This document shows, one piece after another, positions 20,887 through 34,119 of a stretch of DNA of 64,000 nt. Each line of letters starts with the position of its first letter. Position 1 is the stretch's first letter. The stretch is from Podospora pseudocomata. Lineage: Eukaryota > Ascomycota > Sordariomycetes > Sordariales > Podosporaceae. A model generated the notes under the pieces. It did not search any database, was not told where the DNA came from, and worked only from the letters and a program-made list of their open reading frames with translations. The DNA is taken from the NCBI RefSeq assembly GCF_035222375.1, contig NC_085889.1, positions 3,844,001 through 3,908,000 of the forward strand. Direction: 5' to 3'. The position numbers and the translations under genes are program-made.

Positions 20887-22726
20887 TTACATCCCCTCAA
20901 ACTCCCCCCCCAAATCATCCTCGTCCAGATCCCCCTCCTGAATCTCCTTCGCCATCTCCCTCTCCCTCTCCCTCGCCTCCTGAGCGTTCTTGAGTTCAAG
21001 ACGGTGCTGGTTCATAGGGAACCTCATAGCCTATCATCATCATCATCATCATCATGTCAGCAACCTCATCCCACCCATCTCACAATCAGTCGGCGCAGAC
21101 GTACCTTGACACTCTCATCATGCAAACTCAAACAAGCCCTGATCCGATCGTGAAACGTCTCCCCCGGCTCGCTCGTGGCGTAAACATCCCCCACCTCCTT
21201 GCTCTTCATGTACCCCTTCTCCCTATCCAGCGTCGCCTCGATAACCCCATCCCGGATCGCCTTGGCCACGATGTACTCGGCGCTCTCCTCGCTGCCAAGA
21301 TGCAGCCGGATGCAGATATCCCGAAGCGAAATCCGGCTGTAGCTCAAGCTCATCATCCGGATCCCCGTCTTGATGACGTTCTGGCGCAGGCGCAAGATAA
21401 GAGTATACGTCCCATCCCGGCGGAAGGTGTCCCCGTGCTGAGCAACAACGCTCTCAAAGTCCTCCAAATCACCCACCCGGACAGCCCGGACGAGCAAAAA
21501 GTAAGGATGGAGCGAAGCCTCCATGGCAGGCTGTCGAAAGGTCGCGCGGTCGGGGATGTCGCCCATCAACAGCTCAACCACAAGCAACAGCTTGGTGGCA
21601 GTCTGGCCGAACCCAAGAGCACACGCGCTAGAAGGCGCCTTGCGTGTGGCGGCGGTCAAGTGGTTGTGAGCCTCAGTATAAAGCAGCTGAATGGCCCGCA
21701 CCTTGCCGAGATAGTACAAGTACCTCGCAACCTGGTTATTCGCCGCATTCTCGGGAAACTGCGTGTGCGAAACCAACAAATCCGCCTGGGAAATGTGCGA
21801 CGTCAACAGGTAGCTCCGGAGCAGCAGCACAATAACCGAAGCCTGCGTGTCCGTATCCTTGCGCAGAACCGCCGTCCTCAGCGCAGCAAGCAGCGTCGGC
21901 CGAATCGCCACAATCGTCGACTGCGACGACGGCGGCAAGGGCGCAAGCTGCTCGGCAAACAGCTCAAAGTAAAAGTACACCTTGGCCGAAAGCCCATCAA
22001 GCGCACGACGGTTGAGCTCCTGGATCTTCTCAATCAGGTACCTCGAAAACTCCAGCCCCTGCTGCCACTGCTTGCCGTCATGCAGCAACACCTGCGTGAG
22101 AATGCCCAAAAAGACACCAATCTCGGGAATAACCTCCTTCTGCTCCTTCTTCACCCCATTCTTCCCAGAACCAGCCTTGGTCGTCGGCTCACTGTCAATC
22201 TCCATCTCCCCGCCCCCTCCTCCCACCTTCCCACCCAGCTGCACCTCCTCCCGTCCAATCGCCTTCAACAAACCAACCGCAATCTCGGCCCCAGACGAAC
22301 TCGCCATGTACGTCTCAGCAACAACCCTCGCCAAAATATCCCCCGTCAGCCGTTTCCGAATCGACGACACCGACCGCAGCGCACGAAGGGTGAATCGAGC
22401 ATCAAAAAGCGCGACGGCACGGTCCAAGAGGGCGAAGTTGCTCTTGATGTCTGTTTTCCTCGTTAATCACCACCACCGCATCACCACACGGGATGAAACC
22501 TACCAACAACAGTCTTCTCAACCGGATCCTCCCCCTCCCCCTCATTCTCAACCCCCTCCATAACCACCACATCCCCCTCCACATCCTCCTTCTTCTTGCT
22601 CGGCGGCACAACAACCGTCATCTTCTCATCCTCTCCCTTCTTTCCCTTGCCCTTCATTTTGTTGTTGTTGTTGTTGTTGTTGTTCCCTCCTCTGGCAGGT
22701 TCCTTGTCGGGTGTCTTTCCAGGCAT
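20887..22726 (-). CDS. RPN3: 26S proteasome regulatory subunit RPN3 (PSMD3)
   Basis: Complement of join 20887-21030, 21105-22450 and 22504-22726, 570 residues. Non-ATPase lid subunit of the 19S particle. The N-terminus (MPGKTPDKEPARGG) has an Asn8 run and a Lys/Glu-rich region before the conserved DIKSNFALLDRAVALFD block. TPR-like helices fill the middle, and the PCI domain (about 380-500) includes YTLILRLRQNVIKTGIR, RISLRDICIRL and AIRDGVIEATLD. Introns: 53 bp (GTAGGT...ACAG) and 74 bp (GTACGT...ATAG; contains a CAT/ATG triplet repeat). The last exon encodes AMRFPMNQHRLELKNAQEARERERE and an acidic Glu/Asp tail ending EGM. Both introns are supported by restoring conserved sequence and frame. 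Confidence 0.95.
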
Positions 22727-23763
22727 ATTTTGTCGTTCGTCGTTTGTTAACCGAAACACCCGCCCGCCGGTTGAGTTCGGTTTCGATCGTCACGCTTGTC
22801 TGTAGTATCGTTGTTGATGTCAGCCAAATCGAACCTAGGCAGTAGAGAGATAGGTAGCTCGTGTTGGGAGGAAAGTGGCACGCACGCACACGTACTCGGT
22901 CGACTGCTCTTCGTCGAAAATAAATAACTCGTGGAGGAAACTTCAAGTCAATAATTCCTTGAAGAAGAAAGAAAGAAAAAAAGAAAAAGTCGTCAAACGT
23001 CGATGCAAGAAAGCTTTGCCTTGCCTTGCCCCCCAAAGATGGATTGATTGATTGTGATGAGCGAGCAGTCCACACAAAGCAAGCAGCAGCCGAACGAACA
23101 GCGCGGCAGCACGGACCAACAGGCAGGCAAGGCAGCGGTTCCAAGTACGCAGCCCTGGCCATCGGTACCTGAGGTTTTGCCCGCAACTGGCAGGCGTGCG
23201 GAGGTATCTTATTGGGCGCCCGGTACTTGCCATTGCAGCTGGAAGCTCCCCGACCCACTTTCGGGCAGAGGCTGAACCACTGGGATCAGCTCTTGTGACG
23301 TTGTCGATTTGCTGCCTGCTGCCCCACCTTTTTCCCAATTGGGTCTTACAGCAACTTGACGTCTTCTCCCGTTTTGTCTCGAGATGATGAGACATTGGAT
23401 ATCACATATGTAGAAACACTCCCTTAGAGATGACAGCAAAAGCGATTGATTAACAGCCCGACCTCAGACTAAGGTTACGCTGCTACCCTACATGACTAAG
23501 CATGATGACTGGTTTCCTTTTCATGTAATGATCCCTCCCCCCCCCCTTATTCCCTCCAAAATCCCAAGGTATCAGTAATTCCCCCCATCCCATTCCATGC
23601 CTTGCCATGACGCCCGAGACGAAAGAAAAAATAAAAATAAAAAACACGCCTTACAAAACCCATACCAACACATAAAAAAAGCGACTGTGCTCCGTCTAAT
23701 TACTTTTGCTCAAACCAAGCATGAAAACCCCTCTGTAAAAAGAAAGAACGAAAAAAAGAGAAT
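22727..23763. other. RPN3 upstream region and TAF12 3' end
   Basis: About 1.04 kb between tandem minus-strand genes. The half nearest 22.7 kb should hold the RPN3 promoter. A C-run and A-rich tracts lie at 23540-23760 near the TAF12 stop. I did not find a perfect Rpn4-type PACE box. No gene is seen. Confidence 0.55.
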
Positions 23764-26125
<2,362 letters not shown>

Positions 26126-27437
26126 CTTGTCCGCTTTGTTCGGAATGACAGAGGGATTGTTCAGGTCGCTACTCTGGAGCCTGTACCGGGTCGCAGCGAC
26201 TTCGAGACCTTGTATCGAGCGAGTGTCTAAAGTAGGGTCAATTAGCTGCTGATATGGAAGCAGAAGTGTATGCCTCTGTGATAGAGAAAGAAAAAAGCGA
26301 AGCGTCTCCAAAGACAGAAGATTTCGCGACGGGCTTGTTGACAGCCCTCGATTTGATGACGAGGGGAGATGGAGTTGAGGAAGATGAAGTCGAACAACCT
26401 GGAAGGGTGACGCGAGGCGTGTCGTTGAAATCGTGTCGGAAGTTACCGTGATATGGTAGGGGACAATGGTCCGTGCGGTTTGCCATATATCAGAGCCTAC
26501 TGCCAGCACTTTGCCGTGAACTCTTGCAAATATTTTGCCAACTTGCTGCTTGATCAAATTTGCAAAGAAAAAAAAAATATCTTAGCATTGATTTTGGATA
26601 GTCTAGCGGTACGAAAAGGCGGAGTTTTTGAGACCCGCGCCGGTGCCGGCGCTCTTGTCTTCTGAGACATCAGGGGAAACAGGGAGCTCACAAGTCCTAA
26701 ACAACAGAACAAAGCATTGAGCAGAAAAGAAGTGGCGGAATCTTTTGAGCGAGTAAAGACATTGCTCTTCATGAAATCTCAGTCAAATCTTTTTCTCAAG
26801 TCCATGAACAATTCTTCTTGCCTGTAGCTGTTTTGCCAGTGTCTGTTTGGGAATATAGCACTCAGGCTTGTCGAGTGCCTCACCGAATTGTGAATAAAAA
26901 AATGGGCACCAGATCATTACACATTAGACGCTGAAACAAGTTCTTCAAGCTGTCTGATGACAATCCAGGGACCGTGACAGTCTTTTGAAGCCTCTTGGGC
27001 ATAGTCTCTGAGTTGGAGCATCCATTCTTGTCCACAATGTGCTCAGCTGCACACCTACTGAAACTAATAATTCCGAGCTTCAGGGCCTGCATCAGCACAT
27101 CTATCACAACACAACTATATCTTGATAGAGAAGGCGTCATTTCCCTTCAGCAAATCCACGATATTCAAACACTCCAATGATCAAGTTAGAGAAGATCAAG
27201 CAGCGGGATCCAGACACTCCATCAGGTATTCATCGTAAATCAAGCAAAGTAGTCATCATCACAATGTTCAAATCCTCTTACCCCAACAAAACGTAAATTT
27301 CCCGGGCAATGCTTCCAACATTTCATATTCCAATCATCAACTCATAATCATAATCATCAACATCGTCATCGTCATCATCATCATCATCATTAAATCTCTT
27401 CCCCCCTCTCCCCGCCCCCATTAAATTACTTCTCACC
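26126..27437. other. TAF12 upstream region, no recognisable gene
   Basis: About 1.3 kb. The part just above the TAF12 ATG is open in frame and may be 5' UTR with an intron (a possible acceptor TTTAG is seen near 26227). CAT/CGT trinucleotide repeats lie at about 27355-27392. No protein gene or tRNA is supported. Confidence 0.5.
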
Positions 27438-28496
27438 CTAGGGCGAATCCACCTCCATGCTAACATACTCATAATAAGGCAACTCCCTCGCCAACTTCTC
27501 CCCCACCCCTCCCACCTCCAAAAAGACCCCATCATCCGACTCGGGCTCATCCAACTCCTCAATCCTCGACGTCCTCGCCTCATGCTGAAAAATCGAACTC
27601 CTCCTTCTCATGTGATGATCCACCATGCTAACCCGTCTCCTCATCCTCCTCCCCCCCGTCTGGTCCTCCGACGAATTTGGCCCCAGCCAAGGCTTCAAAT
27701 CCTCCAAATCAGTATCACTCCCGATGCTCTCACTGATGGTCCTCTTCCCTATGCTCCCGCTCGTCATCCTCCTCTTCTTCTTCTCCTCCCTACTCTTGAT
27801 CAAAAACTCGCGATACTCGGCCTCGTCGAGGTCCGTCTCGTCAGACTCATCGTCGCAATTGAGGTTGTGGAGGCTGAAAATAAACGTCCTGTCTATTACC
27901 GCCGGCCGTCTCGTCCTTGAGCGGGAGCGGCTGCGGTTGGACTCGGCGTATTCAATGTAATCCGGCCGGAGAACCCCATCTCTCTCGTCGTCGCTGTCGG
28001 CAAAGTCGGAGAGCTCCTCAATGACGAAATTGGAGTCCGTCTCGGCGATGACACGGCCGATTGTGATGGAGGCTGACCGGCCTATCCTGGCCGATATGTG
28101 TGGAATCTGGGGTAGAAGTGGGGATGGTTCTAGCTGTGGTTGTTCAGGGGTCGCGGACCGGGATGGCCCGGCGGGTTGGGAATCGTTATCGGATTCGTCT
28201 TCCGACGACGAGGAAGAGGAACAGCTGGTGGTTCGTGGTGATAATTGATCTGGCCGACCGCCATTGAACGCCACCGGAACTCCTCCGGTCGACAAGGGGG
28301 GGGGCGCCATGGGCCGGAGGTGATTATGGTGGTGGTGGTGGTGGTGACGGGAGTGTGGAAGCGGCGGCGGCGTGGGCGCAGACACCCCGGAGGGCGGGGG
28401 GCTGCTTTTGCGGCCAAAAACCGGGGAAGCCGTTCGCGGGGTCTCTGGCGGAGAGGTAGGCCCGACGTTTTGAGAGATTTTCCCGTTGGGCCACAT
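27438..28496 (-). CDS. Unrecognised Ser/Arg-rich, mostly disordered protein
   Basis: Single exon, 352 residues from ATG 28496 (MWPNGKISQNVGPT); an upstream in-frame extension begins in A-rich leader and seems less likely. Visible parts: a Pro/Ser/Thr-rich N-terminus with TSPPETPRTASPVFG, a His run (about 69-75), an acidic Ser stretch, an RSRSRSRTRRP basic motif that could be a nuclear localisation signal, an acidic DDESDETDLDEAEYREFLIKS segment that reads as an amphipathic helix, a DLEDLKPWLGPNSSEDQ motif, and a C-terminus with RRMRRRVS and HHMRRRSSIF basic clusters that resemble kinase sites. I do not recognise a domain. Codon use and the long open frame support a real gene; the function is unknown. 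Confidence 0.7.
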   Translation of the reverse strand: MWPNGKISQNVGPTSPPETPRTASPVFGRKSSPPPSGVSAPTPPPLPHSRHHHHHHHNHLRPMAPPPLSTGGVPVAFNGGRPDQLSPRTTSCSSSSSSEDESDNDSQPAGPSRSATPEQPQLEPSPLLPQIPHISARIGRSASITIGRVIAETDSNFVIEELSDFADSDDERDGVLRPDYIEYAESNRSRSRSRTRRPAVIDRTFIFSLHNLNCDDESDETDLDEAEYREFLIKSREEKKKRRMTSGSIGKRTISESIGSDTDLEDLKPWLGPNSSEDQTGGRRMRRRVSMVDHHMRRRSSIFQHEARTSRIEELDEPESDDGVFLEVGGVGEKLARELPYYEYVSMEVDSP

Positions 28497-28771
28497 GGTA
28501 GGTCTAATAAGTATGGCGATGGAAGATTTTTTTTTTTGGACTTGCTGCAAAAACCGGTGACGGAATTTCTATGCCCTCCGTTTCGGATGGGTAAAACAAA
28601 AGATGCTTGCTGCTGGGGTAGGTACTGTCACAGCGGTGTGTGTCCAGTAGTGCCAGTCTCGTCTGGGGAAACGTCTTATCGATTGCCCGCTCTCGTGGGA
28701 GAGAGTGTGGGGGTTACCGAGCAAAAGAAAAAAAGATGGCGGGGAAAAGATGGAATGGCGCGCGCGCAGTA

Positions 28772-28796
28772 CTGTGCTGTGCTGTGCTGTGCTGTG
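28772..28796 (+). repeat. (CTGTG)n pentanucleotide repeat
   Basis: Five CTGTG units in tandem, next to an alternating GCGCGCGC stretch, upstream of the minus-strand Ser/Arg-rich gene. Confidence 0.8.
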
Positions 28797-30701
28797 ATGC
28801 GATGCAAGTAATGCTGGCTGGCGGGCGGAATGGCGTGAGTAGGTAGCTGTACGGTACGGGAACGGGGTGTTTTCAAGGTGTCAAGACCCAAAGAATGAAT
28901 CTCCAACGAGGAGAAGATATCGGACTTCGGTTGGTTGTCATGATAATATCGATCCAGAGTCTAGGTGCGGTTCCGTGCAGCCCAGGCTGATTCCCGATAT
29001 TGGGGAACGTGTCTGAGCAGGATCGAAAAGCAAGCAATCGGGAATTGCGGGGTGCTCGATAAAAAAGGACTGGTTGGTTTGCGCCGTTGCGCTACGCTGG
29101 TGGTGCCGACGAAGGAGCTGACTGATGAGGGACTGACTTGTCTGACGGGTAAGCCAGTGTGTGGAAGCCGGCAGCTCGGAGGGGCGAGGTTGTGTGTCCG
29201 GTGTGTCGTAGAATAAATGAATTGTCCGTCCGAGCAACAGAGGACAAAAACAAAGCAGCTGACGTCTCTTATCGGGTCCGGAGATGGCTTTTTATCACAG
29301 GGCTACTACATATATACTCGGAGTGGTGGGTTGGGCTCCGGACCGAAGAGCCATCTTATACAATTTGGCAAATATTTCTCCTGTGCCTGGCTGCCATGGG
29401 TTGCAGCAGGGGTTTCAAGCCCCCTACTACTAACAAACGAAGAAGAGCCGCCAACAGCAGGTTCTTGTCTTGATGGCGGCGCCTTTGGGCAGCAATGCTC
29501 CGTCTAATCCCTGAACATTTCCCTCAGACGAAATGTTACAGGGGGGACGCAAGCAATCGACATGACGACAACAAACCGGCCGTCGGTCAGAGAGCCGGAT
29601 GTCTGAGTCCTCGGCTCCGTTAGGGGGCGAAGGTGGTGTCTTGATGGTTGAGTTGTCACTGTCCCATCGTGTCATCACCACTGCGCAAACGAGCATGGAA
29701 GCCCTCGTGCAGCATTCTCCCGCTGTGTCCGTCCACAAGGCTTGATGTCCGGGGCAGGCACCTTTCACAGGGACTGGCAACGAATCAGGGTGTAGAGGCC
29801 CACCAAGGTGGACGTCAAAAATAGACTTGTTGTCCAATAAAGAAGGCAGAAAAAATATTCTGCCGGCTGCAGGATGCGTGTCTGCTGCTGTGTACGTGGG
29901 TGGCAGGAGAGGGAAAAAATGCTTGGAGGAGCAGATCCCGTTGCCATCTTCGCCGATGCGCATTCATACGCTCACAGGCGCCGGGAGAACTTGGGCTCTG
30001 TCATTCCGCAGCTGAGCCAGATATTGAGGTGTTGTGCTGAGAATCCAGAGCTCTTCAAGAGCACCGTGGAGGTTCCAGAAAGGCTGTGGAGCGTGGCATA
30101 TCCCAGTGCCGGTTGGGCGTCTCCGTTCCGGCACATGCAGATCGTGAACAGGGGATCCTTCCATAGCCCTTCACGAGAGCGGGCCGTAGACATCGCCGGT
30201 GGAGTGTTGACAATGTGCTCATCTGTGAGAGGTATGGCATTCGGCCGTTTGAAAAAACAGTGTGTAAGGAATACACGAATACATGATCTCGCAGGAGCTC
30301 TCACCGACGAGCTGCGAGAGGTCCAAAGCTGCTTGTTGAGCGTCAGGTCCGGGTTATCGTAGCTCAGTTGCCATGTGACGGAACCGCTACCGAACAGGCC
30401 GAGACAACTGCGTCATTTGCGACAGGCTGTGGTTAGTAACTCTCAAGCCGGGCACCTTGGATTTACTCAACGTGAGGTTCGTGTCGACTTCGAAAATAAG
30501 TAAATAATTTGTAAGAAATGATAACGAGGGGCGCTTCAAGTATTGGTGCTGTGCCTGTGCCTGTCAATCATTCCCGTCACGTGACAGCGAGGTGATTTAT
30601 CGCGGGGTTTATCGATCTGCCAAGAGATCGGATAACCACCAAGCCCAGCCCAAGCTCTCAATTGTAGATCGCATCTTTGTCTCCCATTCACACCAAAACC
30701 C

Positions 30702-30735
30702 GACGCGACATCTTGCCTCCCAGACGCGACATCTT
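30702..30735 (+). promoter_or_regulatory. Duplicated GACGCGACATCTT element upstream of SPC34
   Basis: The 13-mer GACGCGACATCTT occurs at 30702-30714 and 30723-30735, two helical turns (21 bp) apart, ending 25 bp before the SPC34 ATG. Its ACGCGA core resembles the MCB box. Confidence 0.5.
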
Positions 30736-30760
30736 CTTCTCGTCCCACAAGATAATCATA

Positions 30761-31580
30761 ATGTCCTTGATATCAACCCACCTTGCCCAAATCGCCCTCT
30801 CCTGCGAAGGCATAGACAGCCTCCCGTACGTCCCCCCCTCTCCCAAAGTAAACAAAGCTGGAAAACCCTCCCTTCCCCCCCCCTTCCCCCTTTCTCTAAC
30901 CGCCCTCCAGTTTCCCCCCACCGAAAATCTTTACCAACGCCCTCCTCTCCAACCCAGACATCACCTCCCTCATCCGCGACACCGAAGCTCACGAACGCGC
31001 CCTCTTCTCTGTTCCCGCGCCCCCACCACCACCAACCACCACCCCCCATCCCGAGCAACCTAAACCCTCCAACCGCAGGCAAACAGTCTTCAACGTCGCC
31101 GCCGGAGAAGTCACCACCGGACCAGCACCCAACTCCTCCACCCGCCGATCCACCGCCGTCGCCGCCGTTTTGGGTGGTGATCTCCACGCGCATCTAACCC
31201 GTAGACACAAGGAAGGCGAGGCCGACATTGAACTACTACTACAAGGTGCCGAGAAGCTTTGTGGTGTCTATGCCTTACCGGGCGCGCTGGAGAGGATACC
31301 GCAACTAAGAAGAAAGTGGGAGATGCAAGGGCATACGCTCGCATATTACGAGCAAAAGGTCGCCGAGCAACAAGAGCAATTGCAGGCCATGAATCAACGA
31401 AACGAATGGGATGAGGACGAGGAAATGGAGCATGTGGAGGAGGAAAAGGGGGATTACATCACAGAGGAGGATTTGCGGCGGGATGAGGAGGAGCTGAGGA
31501 AATTGGAGAGGAAGAGGCGGGAGCTGCAGGCCAAGTTGAAGAGCTTGGAAGGTGATATTGGGGGGTTGATGGATATTTGA
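30761..31580 (+). CDS. SPC34: DASH complex subunit SPC34
   Basis: Join 30761-30825 and 30911-31580, 244 residues. Part of the DASH/Dam1 ring that couples kinetochores to microtubule plus ends. The short first exon encodes MSLISTHLAQIALSCEGIDSL; the 85-bp intron (GTACGT...CCAG) joins it to PFPPPKIFTNALLSN, giving the diagnostic SLPFPPPKIF...DITSLIRDTEAHERALF block. A variable Pro-rich linker follows, then QTVFNVAAGEV and a C-terminal coiled coil (about 150-240) rich in Glu, Lys and Leu (REELRDEEE-like heptads). An upstream in-frame ATG (30677) lies in the leader with the duplicated ACGCGA elements and is less likely to be used. The gene converges with the FrnE-like gene, 92 bp between stops. 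Confidence 0.92.
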
Positions 31581-31672
31581 GCAATGATTGCGCTATATTC
31601 TCATGGGAACAAGAGACTCTTAGGTTGACAAGAGAGGTTCTATGCGGGATGATCGGCAGGGGTACGTCCAAA

Positions 31673-32475
31673 CTAGCAGCTTACTCCTTCGGAAGAAGCG
31701 CTGACAGCAGGAGCAGAAGCCTTTATCCTCTTCAGAACCTCCACCAACTTCTCGGGATCTTGGGCGCCTTCCACTCTGTATTTTCCATTGATTGTGAAAT
31801 TCGGCACTCCGGACACTCCATCCCGGTACGCCTCCTCAACCTCCTTGTCGACTTCGGGTCCGCCCTTGCCCTCATCGAGCCAGGATTCAACCTCAGCCTT
31901 GTCCAGCCCTCCCTTCTCGCCGGCGGCGATCAGAACGTCATGGGAAGTGATGTCTCCATCTTCCTCGAAATGCAGCTTGAAAAGCGCAGAGATAACACTG
32001 TTTTCGAGCTCGTTCGACTTTGTCTTTGCCAGCTGAACCAGCCGATGGGCGTCACGGGTGTTTCCGATCCTGGCCTTGAACGAGAAGTTGATGCCCTCGG
32101 CTTCGCCGAAGCGCTTGAGCATCATGGTGGACATGGCCAGGCGGTTGGGATCGCCGAATTTCTTGAGGAGGTGCTCATCGCGGTCAACCGAGGTTTTGGG
32201 GAGGGAAGGGTCGAGGTAGAAGGGGTGCCAGTGGATTTTGAAAGTGTCGGAGCTGGCGTTGGGAACGGAGGCTTTGTAGAGGTTGATGGCGCGTTCGAGG
32301 CGCTTTTTGCCTAGATAACACTGGGTTGAGGAGGGGGGGGGAAAGGGTTAGAGGCGCTTGCATGGAGACCATGTTGGTGATTGTGGAGGTGGTGGTCATG
32401 GCATTTGTGTAGGGCTGAAAGACGTACCCATGGGCATATGGCGTCGGAGACGATTTTGATGTCGAAGGCTGTCAT
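31673..32475 (-). CDS. DsbA-family (FrnE-like) thioredoxin-fold oxidoreductase
   Basis: Complement of join 31673-32320 and 32428-32475, 231 residues. DSBA-like/FrnE proteins carry a thioredoxin fold with an inserted helical domain and are thought to be thiol-disulfide oxidoreductases; some family members are 2-hydroxychromene-2-carboxylate isomerases. The CPWC active-site motif (residues 14-17) is split by the 107-bp intron exactly between Trp and Cys (GTACGT...CCCAG), then CYLGKKRLERAI. Other family marks: HWHPFYLDPSLP, GNTRDAHRLVQLA, HDVLIAAGEKGGLD and the cis-proline motif GVSGVPNFTINGKY. No signal peptide, so a cytosolic role is likely. The substrate is unknown. Confidence 0.88.
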
Positions 32476-34119
32476 TTTGTTGGAGGTGAGTGGACAATCA
32501 CAGGTGTTTTGTAAAAAAATGCAGGTATCAAATTTGGGGATGAGGTTTATGTGAGGAAAAGTGATGATGCCATCGCTGTCTTAAATTTGGAGGTTATCAC
32601 CCCCTCACCTAATGGCTGACAAATCCGGATGCGGGTGGCGGCAATTCAGTGAAGGAAGTCTCGACTGGCTGTTCTTTAAGTTGAATGGATATCTTTCTCA
32701 AAAGTGAAGCTGACCATGACCACGATATCCTCAATCAAGGCAACGACAACAAAGTTGACGGACGACAGCAAGTGTTGACGTCGGAGACGGAGTCTCGGTG
32801 CTCAGCCCGTTCCATGTTCCAATCCAGTTGGAGGGGCTGGAGAAGAAGCGGGCTCCATAGTAAGCGCGTTGCCCGTCGCGATTCCTTAACAAGAAAGTGT
32901 TAAGATTCAAGGGGAAGGAAGAAGAGAAGCAAGCGTTGGTCTTTTTGAAGGAGGTGACGCAGCTCTCTTCTGGGTTCTGTCAAAACAGAGAGGTTGGGGA
33001 AGCAAGCCCTCAACTGTGAAAAAGCAGCCAACAATGCGTCACCAGGTGGGACATCTTCCCACTTTGCGCGGCGCATAACCCCTGTCTCTAGGCCTTTGCC
33101 AAGAGCCGCAAAGCCAGCTCAGCGCCCGCACCGCAACACCACCCATGTCTAGCTTTTTGCCCGGACAACGGATCCAATGTAAATAAAGTGCGGTGGTTGG
33201 GCAACAGGGGACGGGGCCAGACACACCAACGACTGGTGAGAGCAGCAGTTGAAGCAGACAGACAAGAAAGCGAGAAAGAAGAGAGAGCGAGAGAAAATGC
33301 AGATGGCTAGCAACAACATCGTCGTCTCTTGATTTTTTCGCCTTGTTCCATCTTTTTTTTTCTTCCCCGGATATCATCCGCTCATTAACTTGTCCCGTCT
33401 CAGAATATACCCTCACTAGTTAGCTGCCCATACCAGCCACCGACATTTCTGCGATTTTGCGCAAAGCAACATCCTATCCCATCCCATCCCATCCCACCCC
33501 CCCCAATCCCCACCTTGTAAGTTGCGTTTTCCAGCCTCCATTCTTGTCTTGTTGGTGAAAGCACACACCACACCCACAGCTTTGGGACCTGCAGAATTCC
33601 TGACGGTTTTCCCGCCCTTGCATTCTCCTCTCTCAGTCTGTTGCTCTAACAACTCGATCTCTTTTTTTGCTTCCCACAGTATCACAGACAGACAGACATA
33701 CACGCCAGTGCAAGTCGTGCAGATTTTCAAGGGTCTGCCCCGTACATACTACTGGAGTAGTAGTCCCGTCGTCCCACTTCATTACTCAATTATACTGCAG
33801 GTGGTGTAGTCTACCTGTTGTTTGTTGTGTGTGTTGTGTGAGCAGAGAGATAGAGTACCTTGCGGGTCACACTACGAACGAGTGGCATTCCTAGCGAACT
33901 ACATCGTCGACGACGATCTATCCGAGACCTACCAAAGAACAATAGGCGCCACTTACATTCCAACTCCGACAAAAACCAGACTACACTCCTCCTCCTCCTC
34001 TCCTCCTCCTCCTCCAACCGTCACTCCGGGCGTGTGTTCCTACCGTCGGAGGGCGGGTGTGTGTGGGTTTTATTTTTTGTGAGTGAAAGGGAAGTGTGTG
34101 TTGGACGTATAAAAAAAAC
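32476..34119. other. Divergent region with the long FIG1 leader
   Basis: About 1.64 kb between the FrnE-like gene and FIG1. It includes an ATCCC pentamer repeat (33471-33500), a candidate 5' UTR intron (33517-33679) and a TCC-rich tract (about 33988-34017). No protein gene is supported. Confidence 0.5.
33517..33679 (+). other. Candidate 5' UTR intron of FIG1
   Basis: Donor GTAAGT at 33517, branch-like CTCTAAC near 33643, a T-rich tract and acceptor CCCACAG ending at 33679 match the introns in this window. It would place the FIG1 transcription start more than 600 bp above the ATG. RNA data would be needed to confirm it. Confidence 0.45.

Larger units (their letters stand above)
28497..30760. 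other. 2.3 kb region without a convincing gene
   Basis: Between the Ser/Arg-rich gene and SPC34. A CTGTG pentanucleotide repeat lies near 28772-28796. Open frames at 29430-29963 (minus) and 29874-30362 (plus) reach 160-177 codons but lack conserved features, typical codon bias or start context. The last 60 bp contain a duplicated GACGCGACATCTT element just above SPC34. Confidence 0.5.

Noticed and set aside
21054-22466. 470-codon plus-strand frame opposite RPN3
   Set aside because: Shadow of the RPN3 PCI and TPR coding region; crosses RPN3 intron boundaries without effect and has low-complexity Arg/Leu/Pro content.
26598-26660. tRNA-like A-box (TAGTCTAGCGG) followed by GC-rich stems
   Set aside because: No matching B-box or acceptor stem could be folded; at most a chance match.
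29430-30362. Two open frames of 160-177 codons in the 28.5-30.8 kb gap
   Set aside because: Cys-rich, no conserved motif, no splice structure, overlapping on opposite strands; likely chance.
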